Shown piece by piece: positions 1 through 5,050 of a DNA stretch of 5,050 bases. The notes beneath the pieces are model-generated. The model was not told where the DNA came from, ran no database searches, and saw only the letters and a list, made by a program, of their open reading frames with translations. This stretch comes from Planctomycetota bacterium (lineage in GTDB: Bacteria > Planctomycetota > Brocadiia > JAJRTI01): assembly GCA_024278415.1 (NCBI GenBank), contig JAJRTI010000336.1, forward strand, positions 1 to 5,050, read 5' to 3'. Position numbers and translations under genes: made by a program. Positions within the stretch are counted from its first letter, which is position 1. The number at the start of each line of letters is the position of its first letter.

Positions 1-1
1 G

Positions 2-788
2 GGCATGCTGGGCGAGATCTTCAAGAAGGCCCGACAGGAGATCCAGAACCCCGCGACACTGAAACGGCTCATCGTGGATCTCATCGACGCGGAGCAGTGG
101 TCGTCGATGGAGGCGGACGTGAAGGGCGACATCTACGAAGGACTGCTGGAGCGCAGTGCTAAGGAGTCACCGAAGGGCGCGGGTCAGTACTTCACCCCGC
201 GGCAGTTGATCCTAGCCATCGTAGACGTGATGCAGCCGAAGCCCGACGACACGGTCTGCGATCCCGCCTGCGGCACCGGCGGGTTCCTGCTCATGGCGCA
301 CGACCACGTGGTGCGCCACCACGGCAAGGACCTCGACCCGGACCAGAAGAAGCACTTGCGGGAGGCGCTCGTGCGCGGGTGGGAACTCGTGCCCAACACG
401 GCGCGGCTCTGCATCATGAACATCGCATGGACGGAGAAGCTCTGGGTCTACGACCTGCGCACGAACATGCACTTCACGCTCAAGACCAACCCCCTGAAGC
501 GGTCCGACCTCGACGAATTCGCCGAGTGCTTCAACCCCGCCAACCGCCACGACCGCAAGGCCACCTGGAGCGAGAAAAACCCCGAGGGCCGCTGGCGGTC
601 CTTCGCTAATCAAGCGCGACAAGGCCAACCTGGACATCTTCTGGCTCAAGGACAAGAGCTTGGAGGATTCCGAGAACCTCCCCGAACCCGACATCCTCGC
701 CCAAGAGATCGCCGACGACTTGCAGACCGCGCTGGAGCAGTTCCAGGCGATTGTCGGAGAGTTGGCGGGCGACGAAACGCCTCGGTGA
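2..788 (+). pseudogene. hsdM: Decayed type I restriction-modification DNA methyltransferase subunit (HsdM), 5' partial
   Basis: HsdM normally forms the M2S complex with HsdS and methylates adenine in a bipartite target using S-adenosylmethionine. The frame is open at the left edge, and the ATG at 5 looks internal, because the family has an N-terminal helical domain before this point. Seen here: the helical region and GAGQYFTPR (residues 59-66 counted from that ATG), SAM motif I DPACGTGG (86-93), NTARLCIMN (131-139), then directly WTEKLWVYDLRTN (142-154), NPANRHDRKATWSEKNPEGRWRSF (177-200 region). In intact HsdM the last two blocks are near the C-terminus. The roughly 150 residues that should lie between LCIMN and WTEKLW, including the NPPF catalytic motif, are absent. 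After RWRSF (base 604) the frame shifts. The true C-terminus continues in the frame of base 606 (LIKRDKANLDIFWLKDKS, LPEPDI) and ends at TGA 786-788. No hsdS or hsdR is visible downstream. The family call is very secure; loss of methylase activity is inferred from the missing motif. Confidence 0.93.
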
Positions 789-834
789 CACTTCAGCTTT
801 TCAGGGGCCTTCGCGGGAGCGCCTTGTCCAGACA

Positions 835-850
835 ACGAAACTACGAAACT
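835..850. repeat. Tandem 8-bp direct repeat ACGAAACT x2
   Basis: Two exact, adjacent copies of ACGAAACT lie at 835-842 and 843-850, and a 7-base copy (ACGAAAC) lies at 772-778 inside the end of hsdM. The pair ends 8 bases before the proposed -35 box at 859. That position would suit an activator or repressor site, but the 8-base period is shorter than a helical turn and no known operator is recognised. Confidence 0.5.
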
Positions 851-858
851 TGCCACGC

Positions 859-887
859 TTGACCGGCCCCATCCCTTCGGCTAATCT
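859..887 (+). promoter_or_regulatory. Putative sigma-70 promoter for the Cys-rich/TPR gene
   Basis: TTGACC at 859-864 matches five of six bases of the -35 consensus. After a 17-base spacer comes TAATCT at 882-887, a weak -10 (three of six). Transcription would start near 894, leaving an untranslated leader of about 95 bases before the ATG at 988. The site lies in the only gap upstream of that gene. The spacing is ideal, but the -10 is poor, so this is tentative. Confidence 0.4.
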
Positions 888-968
888 GTGCGGCTTCCCC
901 CCTGCCGACGCGGCCACGATGCGGGGGCGCGGGGCCGCCGCCACGAACACCGACAACCGAACACCTCC

Positions 969-980
969 GCTCCGAGGAGC
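969..980 (+). promoter_or_regulatory. Shine-Dalgarno GAGGAG inside a small inverted repeat
   Basis: GAGGAG at 974-979 lies 8 bases upstream of the ATG at 988 and decides that start over the more upstream in-frame ATGs in the open frame. The same bases fall in GCTCCGAGGAGC (969-980), which is self-complementary (GCTC/GAGC with a CGAG loop, or a slightly longer stem). It could partly hide the ribosome site, but a four-base-pair stem is weak, so regulation is not established. Confidence 0.6.
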
Positions 981-987
981 CCTCCGT

Positions 988-2292
988 ATGACCAAGTGTC
1001 CCAAGTGCGAACGCCGCAAAGGCAAACGCCCCTGCCCGGTCCTCAAGGCTAGTATCTGCGAGACGTGCTGCGGCACGTACCGGCTCAGAGAAATCGCATG
1101 CACCGTCGACTGCTCTGTTTTCAAGCGCGCCGATGGGGACTACAAGCAACGCCAGATCGAGAAGGCGCGGAAGCTCGACGAACAGCGCAAGCCCATCACG
1201 GACCCCGAAGACCGGCTCATGCGCCTCCAACTCGAACTGGAACGCATGGCCTGCTCGCGCAACCGCAGCTTCAACGACGTGACCGACCACTGGCTCATGG
1301 CCGCGGCCCAAGACGCCCTGAAGCAAGTCGAGGAGGCCCCCGAGGGTGCGGAACATCCGCTAGACCCATCGACACTCGAAGGGTTGCTTGCGCTTGCACT
1401 GCGCGATGGCGCGCCACCCACGCTCCTGCACATCACGCCCGACGAGCGCCGGCAGGTTGTCCAACGACTCATCGCATCGATCCAGCCATACGCAGCCGAG
1501 GGCGGCGGTTCGCGTAACTACGTGGACCTGCTCACGAAGACGGTAGAGGCAGAATACGGCGCATGGCGTACGTCGGACGAGGTGCTCCAAGCCGTGCGGC
1601 ACCTGCGCGCCGGCCGGCCGCTGGCGGCCATCGACGTCCTCGAACGGGAGCGAGACGCCAAGCCAAACGACGCCGCCCTCTACCACGTGCTCTCCCAAGC
1701 CTACGCACAGGCCGGCCGGCACTAGGACGCGTTCGAGGCCATCTCCCGAGCCATCGAGATCAACCCGGACAACGTGGACTTCCTCGAGTCCATGGTCGTG
1801 GCGGCCGCGCAGACAGGGCGGTACTGCGCCGCATGGAACGTGGCCGGCAAGGCGCTCGACCTGGTCCCGCCGCCCGCGGCGCGTGCACGGCTTCGCGACA
1901 TGCACAGGCGATTGGAGGATGCCATCAACAAGCAACTCCAGGAGCGTCCGCACATGGACGCCCAGAAGCTCGCCCAGTTCGAACGCGTGGTCAACGCCGG
2001 GCTCGCCGCACTACGCAGGGGCAACATGGAGGAGGCGGAGGGCCCCCTCACGACCGCGACGGAACTCGATCCTAGCTGCGCGGATTCTCACACGCTACTG
2101 GGGCAGGTCTACATGCAGACCGAGCGCCTCGAACAGGCCAAGGAGCAGTTCGCCGCCGCACTGCGATCGGACCCCAAACACGAGACCGCACAGCAAGCCC
2201 TCGCGGTCGTGGGGCAGATGCTCCGTGACGGCGGAGCCTCGGAGCCGCAAACGGAGCCCCCACAGTCGGGCGGCCGCATTATCATGCCGTGA
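988..2292 (+). pseudogene. Cys-rich zinc-finger-like plus TPR protein, interrupted by an in-frame TAG (codon 246)
   Basis: The start is the ATG at 988, with GAGGAG 8 bases upstream. Without the TAG at 1723-1725 the frame encodes 434 residues and ends at TGA 2290-2292. Residues 1-45 hold eight cysteines (C4, C7, C16, C24, C27, C28, C38, C42) spaced like a two-site zinc-binding module (CPKC, CETCCG, CTVDC). Residues 46-190 are mostly helical and charged, with no recognised domain. From about 197 come TPRs: roughly 197-228, 229-262, 263-296, 331-364 and 365-398. The repeat at 229-262 fits the 34-residue consensus exactly, with Y11, A20, A27 and P32, and the TAG sits at its position 18, usually E, D or Q. 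The frame is the same on both sides, so a single base change (for example GAG or CAG to TAG) explains it. Unless read through, the product stops at 245 residues. TPRs mediate protein-protein contacts; the specific role is unknown. A restart at GTG 1774 or ATG 1792 is possible but has no clear ribosome site. Confidence 0.82.
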
Positions 2293-2301
2293 GGCGGAAT
2301 A

Positions 2302-2349
2302 GTTGATGGTTCATGGCGGAGGCTCTCCTCTGCGCTTCTGCCCATCAAC
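2302..2349. terminator. Two-tier inverted repeat between convergent genes, probable bidirectional terminator
   Basis: The outer arms GTTGATGG (2302-2309) and CCATCAAC (2342-2349) are perfectly complementary. Inside them GCGGAGG (2316-2322) and CCTCTGC (2327-2333) pair with one G-U around a CTCT loop. The structure fills almost the whole 59-base gap between the TGA of the TPR gene (2292) and the TGA of the minus-strand PEGA gene (2352). It is symmetric, so it would form in both transcripts. No U-tract follows on either side, so it is not a textbook intrinsic terminator. It could instead protect 3' ends or work with Rho. Confidence 0.55.
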
Positions 2350-2351
2350 CA

Positions 2352-3566
2352 TCACGCCCCCTGCCTTGCCAGCCCCTTCACCTTCGCCCGCATCGCAGCC
2401 CGCGCCGCGGCGTCATCGCAGTGGAGGAGAGCTTGCTTCAGGGTCTTCACGGCCGCGCTCCTCTTGCCCGCTGCCTCGTATGCGCCGGCCAGCGCTCGCA
2501 GCACTCGCCAGTCCCGGCCGGCCGCCTGCCGCGCGCGCTCCAGCACCTGGACCGCGGCATCGGTCTGGCCGTTGTGCACGTACAGCCTCGCGAGCGCCAT
2601 CAGCGCGGGGGTGTTGTTGGGGGATGAGCGGGCAAACTGCTCCAGCACGCGCGTCGCGGCTTTCCCGCCCGGCCGCGTCATGAGCACGTCGGCGACGAAG
2701 CCGATGAGCCGGGAGTTCTGCGGTTGCTGCACCAGCGCGGCGAGCATCTGGCCTTCGAGCATGCTGCGCACCTCCCGGCCAGGCTTCTCCGGCCGGCCCT
2801 CCTTCGCGTAGTCCTTTGCCACCACCTCGCGCAACTGCCGGAACCCGTCGTCGTCCCACGTCCGCCCCCGCGCGAGCCGCCAGGCTCCGGCGAGTATCGG
2901 CTCGGCCGCGTCCGCGTCGCCGCTGGCCAGGTGGTAATGCGCCAGCTTCGCCCGAACGCCCAAGTTGCCCGGCGCGGTCTCGAGTTCCTGCTCCAGGCGC
3001 AGGATCATCGCGTCCTCCAGCTTCGCGTGTAACGTGGCGGTCCGGCCCTGCGTGAGTTCGATTGTCTTGTGCCACGGCTCGAAACCCGTCGCCGCAACGC
3101 GCACGTTCCGCTTGCCCGGGAGCAGCCGTCCCACATCCAGCGGCGTGTGGCCCTCCGCGTGGCCGTCGACGTACACGAGCGCGCCGCTTGGATCGGACGT
3201 GACCTTGAGCCTGGCGTTGCCCACGGGCTCCAGCACGGCCGACCACGCGCCGCCGGCCTCGCCCACGTAAATGCGCACGCGGTACGTGGCGAAACCCTCC
3301 TTCTTGATCTCCAACTCGCGGTCCCCGGGCTCGACCCGCGCATGGTCCACCGGCGTCACGCCAATCCGTTCGCCGTCGATCAACACCTCTGCGCCATTGG
3401 GGTCGGACACGACGCGGATCGTGGCCTTCGGCGCCTCGGCGGTTCCGCGCTTGGGCCACAGCCGCCGCGCCATCGTCGCCCCTGCCACAAGCATCAGCAC
3501 GACAGCAACGACCGCAGCAATGCGTTGGCCGGCTGGAGTCGGCTGGTCAGGTGTGGACGCATCCAT
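2352..3566 (-). CDS. Membrane-anchored PEGA-domain and TPR-like repeat protein
   Basis: This 404-residue protein has a short polar N-terminus, one hydrophobic segment (about 16-33) and then basic residues (RRLWPKR, 34-40). Two PEGA domains follow: about 48-113, with SDPNGAEVLIDGERIGVTP, and about 118-183, with SDPSGALVYVDGHAEGHTP. Both show the typical small beta-fold pattern and end in a GF motif (EGFATYRV, TGFEPWHKTI). Residues 185-400 are alpha-helical with TPR-like units, clearest at about 315-348 (PNNTPALMALARLYVHNGQ) and 349-384 (LAGAYEAAGKRSAA). PEGA domains are usually found in envelope or surface-associated bacterial proteins, often beside TPRs. A scaffold or envelope-assembly role is an inference. 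The positive charges after the membrane segment leave the topology uncertain. The ATG at 3566 is the only good start; it lacks a clear Shine-Dalgarno. The gene converges on the Cys-rich/TPR gene and diverges from the DUF5060 gene. It appears intact. Confidence 0.88.
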   Translation of the reverse strand: MDASTPDQPTPAGQRIAAVVAVVLMLVAGATMARRLWPKRGTAEAPKATIRVVSDPNGAEVLIDGERIGVTPVDHARVEPGDRELEIKKEGFATYRVRIYVGEAGGAWSAVLEPVGNARLKVTSDPSGALVYVDGHAEGHTPLDVGRLLPGKRNVRVAATGFEPWHKTIELTQGRTATLHAKLEDAMILRLEQELETAPGNLGVRAKLAHYHLASGDADAAEPILAGAWRLARGRTWDDDGFRQLREVVAKDYAKEGRPEKPGREVRSMLEGQMLAALVQQPQNSRLIGFVADVLMTRPGGKAATRVLEQFARSSPNNTPALMALARLYVHNGQTDAAVQVLERARQAAGRDWRVLRALAGAYEAAGKRSAAVKTLKQALLHCDDAAARAAMRAKVKGLARQGA

Positions 3567-3613
3567 TACGTGTAGCCGAGCGGGATTCGGGGGGAACTCT
3601 CGAAGGCCAATCC

Positions 3614-3621
3614 ATTATAAT
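3614..3621. promoter_or_regulatory. Palindromic ATTATAAT: -10 element for both divergent genes
   Basis: ATTATAAT is its own reverse complement, so a perfect TATAAT exists on the plus strand (3616-3621) and on the minus strand (3619-3614). It is an AT-rich island in a GC-rich gap of 105 bases between the divergent PEGA (ATG at 3566) and DUF5060 (ATG at 3672) genes. On the plus strand, 17 bases upstream, lies GGAACT (3593-3598). It is unlike TTGACA and resembles the -35 of some ECF sigma factors. On the minus strand the matching position reads GTGGCA (3642-3637). Both -35 elements are poor, so the promoters are weak, activated or misjudged. Confidence 0.5.
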
Positions 3622-3627
3622 GCCAAG

Positions 3628-3675
3628 ATGACCCTATGCCACGTCCGAGCCCAAGAACGAGGAACCCACACATGA
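3628..3675 (+). CDS. Possible 15-residue leader peptide overlapping the DUF5060 gene start
   Basis: A short open frame from ATG 3628 encodes MTLCHVRAQERGTHT and stops at TGA 3673-3675, overlapping the ATG of the next gene as ATGA. Its ATG lies 7 bases after the TATAAT at 3616-3621, about where transcription would start, so it would be translated from a leaderless message. It contains the Shine-Dalgarno of the downstream gene, so coupling is conceivable. It has no known homologue that I recognise and may be chance. Confidence 0.18.
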   Translation: MTLCHVRAQERGTHT

Positions 3676-5050
3676 CCCATTCCATACGCGTCGTCACCCT
3701 CGCGGCCGCGCTTGCCGCGGCGTCAGGCGCGGGCGCGGCCCCAGCGCAATTGGAAGCCGGTGGACTGCAACTCCACATCGATGCCGCGGGCCGCATCCGC
3801 GTCACGTACGCCGGCGAGACGCTTGTGAACTATGAGATGCTCCAACTCGTCAACAACCGCGGCGGCTGGCGCGTGGTCTTCGCTTACGGCCAGTCCAAGA
3901 AGCTGCGCCTCGACAGGGCCGCTGGCCGGATCACCATCACCGAGTCTATGCCGGGCCTCATCAACTACACCAAACGCATGGCGGCCGATGGCGACTGGCT
4001 CGAATGGGAAGTCACGTATTCAGTAGCGCAGGGCGCCAAAGCCAACGCCAACTACTACTTCGTCGACCTGCCGCAGGAAGCGCTTGAGGGCGGGTACTTC
4101 CAATACCGCACGCCCAGCGGGGAGCACTACGGCGAGATCCCCACCGGAGGCAGCCGCACGCTGGCGTCCAACGCCAAGGCGCTGACCATTTGGACGCCCA
4201 AGCGCCAGATCGAGTTCCAGCTCGACGGCCACAACGTCACTTGGATGCTCATGGACTGGACCGCGACGCCGCACAAGTCCTACCGCCTGCGTATCGAGAA
4301 GAAGATGACTGGCGCCGCGTTCAAAGCCCGCGCGAAGCTGCGCATGCGCGTCCGAGAGTCCGGCCCAGCCGCGATCGAGCAAGCCAAGCAGAGAGCCGCA
4401 CAGGCGCGCGTCGAATGGGCGCGCAAGCGCCTTGACGCGCGCGGCTTCCGATGCAACCGGCCGCTTCGCATTCGCGGCGTGAAGGCCAATGCGACGGCGG
4501 TGCCGCGGTACGGCAAGTTCGAACTGACGTTTGACGTGGAGGGCAAGTTCGACAACCCCTTCGACCCGGACCAGATCGACGTTGCAGCGGACATCCGCAC
4601 GCCTTCGGGCAAACGCATCCGCATGCCCGCCTTCTTCTATCAGGGCTTCGAGCGGGTGAAGGGCGCCGCGCCCAAGCGCAGGGGCAAGCCGGTGTGGAAG
4701 GTGCGTTTTGCTCCCGTCGAGCCCGGGCGCTACACGTACCGCGTCGTCGCCAAGAACGCGGGCAAGGAAACGGCGACTGGCGAGTCGGCTTTCACCTGCA
4801 CCGCGAGGAAACACCGCGGCCACGTGCGCGTCAGCAAGGCCAACCCGCTCTACTGCGAGTTCGAGGACGGCGCGCCGTACGTGCCCAGCGGCATCAACCT
4901 CTTCAACGTCGCCCGCCTCGGCCAGCCCTACCCTCCTCGACGCCTCGATGAGTGCGAGCGGTGGATGAACAAGCTCGCGGACGGGGAGGGCAACTTTATC
5001 CGCCTGCGCATGGACTCGTGGTGGCTGGCCATCGAGATGTCGCCCGACGA
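3672..5050 (+). CDS. Exported DUF5060-domain glycoside-hydrolase-like protein, 3' partial
   Basis: The frame is open from ATG 3672 to the right edge (459 complete codons, no stop). GAGGA at 3659-3663 lies 8 bases upstream. Residues 1-23 look like a Sec signal peptide (THSIRVV, then an Ala-rich hydrophobic core, with likely cleavage near AGAA or APA). Residues about 27-230 form a beta-rich region of no type I recognise (GGWRVVF, DWLEWEVTYS, YFVDLPQEALEGGYFQY), followed by a helical linker rich in Ala, Arg and Gln (about 231-258). Residues about 270-377 match DUF5060, an Ig-like module of bacterial glycosidases: YGKFELTFDVEGKFDNPFDP, FFYQGFE, GKPVWKVRFAP and GRYTYRV. After it comes the typical entry to the barrel: VRVSKANPLYCEFEDGAPYVPSGINLFN (384-411 region) and NFIRLRMDSWW. 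The catalytic acids would lie beyond the window, so substrate and activity cannot be read. The likely role is extracellular or periplasmic polysaccharide breakdown. It runs divergently from the PEGA gene. Confidence 0.88.
   Translation, partial: MTHSIRVVTLAAALAAASGAGAAPAQLEAGGLQLHIDAAGRIRVTYAGETLVNYEMLQLVNNRGGWRVVFAYGQSKKLRLDRAAGRITITESMPGLINYTKRMAADGDWLEWEVTYSVAQGAKANANYYFVDLPQEALEGGYFQYRTPSGEHYGEIPTGGSRTLASNAKALTIWTPKRQIEFQLDGHNVTWMLMDWTATPHKSYRLRIEKKMTGAAFKARAKLRMRVRESGPAAIEQAKQRAAQARVEWARKRLDARGFRCNRPLRIRGVKANATAVPRYGKFELTFDVEGKFDNPFDPDQIDVAADIRTPSGKRIRMPAFFYQGFERVKGAAPKRRGKPVWKVRFAPVEPGRYTYRVVAKNAGKETATGESAFTCTARKHRGHVRVSKANPLYCEFEDGAPYVPSGINLFNVARLGQPYPPRRLDECERWMNKLADGEGNFIRLRMDSWWLAIEMSPD

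Noticed and set aside
212..856. Long minus-strand open frame opposite hsdM
   Set aside because: It lies against a clear HsdM coding signal, has low-complexity composition typical of an antisense frame in GC-rich DNA, and shows no recognisable domain.
910..938. GCGGCC/GGCCGC inverted repeat in the leader of the TPR gene
   Set aside because: Six base pairs around a 17-base loop in very GC-rich DNA is expected by chance; no riboswitch or attenuator features are visible.
1723..1725. Genome-wide recoding of TAG as a sense codon
   Set aside because: The intact PEGA and DUF5060 genes have no in-frame TAG in over 850 codons. A recoded genome would be expected to show more than one, so a point mutation or local effect is simpler.
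1612..2798. Four copies of GGCCGGCC (1612, 1710, 2516, 2791)
   Set aside because: All lie in coding sequence in GC-rich DNA, two of them encoding the AGR turn of successive TPRs; composition and codon use explain them.
3832..4026. Short plus-strand frame starting MRCSNSSTT
   Set aside because: It is out of frame inside the DUF5060 gene, whose own frame is open from 3672 to the window end.
4020..4823. 267-residue minus-strand open frame opposite the DUF5060 gene
   Set aside because: The plus strand carries recognisable DUF5060 motifs throughout; the antisense frame is a GC-driven shadow.
1..5050. CRISPR array, tRNA, rRNA, insertion sequence or attachment site
   Set aside because: No regularly spaced repeats, cloverleaf, rRNA-like block, transposase or terminal inverted repeats were seen.

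Overview
The window is high-GC bacterial chromosomal DNA. The organism cannot be named from it. A secreted DUF5060-type glycosidase-like protein, a PEGA/TPR membrane protein and a Cys-rich/TPR protein are a mix that is common in Planctomycetota and related or candidate phyla that degrade polysaccharides. That placement is an inference with low confidence.

Layout: (1) Bases 2-788 (+) are a decayed hsdM, the adenine methyltransferase subunit of a type I restriction-modification system. It enters from the left edge. It keeps the SAM-binding motif DPACGTGG, but jumps straight from just after it to the C-terminal part, losing the NPPF catalytic motif. It then has a second small deletion that shifts the frame. 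No hsdS or hsdR follows it. (2) Bases 789-987 are intergenic and hold a tandem 8-bp repeat, a plausible sigma-70 promoter and a good Shine-Dalgarno. (3) Bases 988-2292 (+) encode a protein with an eight-cysteine N-terminus followed by TPRs. The reading frame is intact except for one TAG at codon 246, exactly at position 18 of a canonical 34-residue TPR. (4) Bases 2293-2351 separate two convergent genes and hold a two-tier inverted repeat that probably acts as a bidirectional terminator. (5) Bases 2352-3566 (-) encode a membrane-anchored protein with two PEGA domains and TPR-like helices. (6) Bases 3567-3671 are a divergent promoter region with a self-complementary ATTATAAT that offers a perfect TATAAT on both strands. 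(7) From 3672 to the right edge (+) runs an exported protein with an N-terminal beta-rich region of unknown type, a DUF5060 domain and the beginning of a TIM-barrel-like glycosidase domain.

The genes do not form one pathway. Two adjacent genes on the left carry inactivating lesions, which suggests relaxed selection there. The right half looks intact, with a secreted carbohydrate-active-type protein and a PEGA/TPR membrane protein possibly sharing a control region. I found no convincing new defence or mobile system. The most notable items are the remodelled hsdM, the lone amber codon in an otherwise intact gene, and the symmetric divergent -10.
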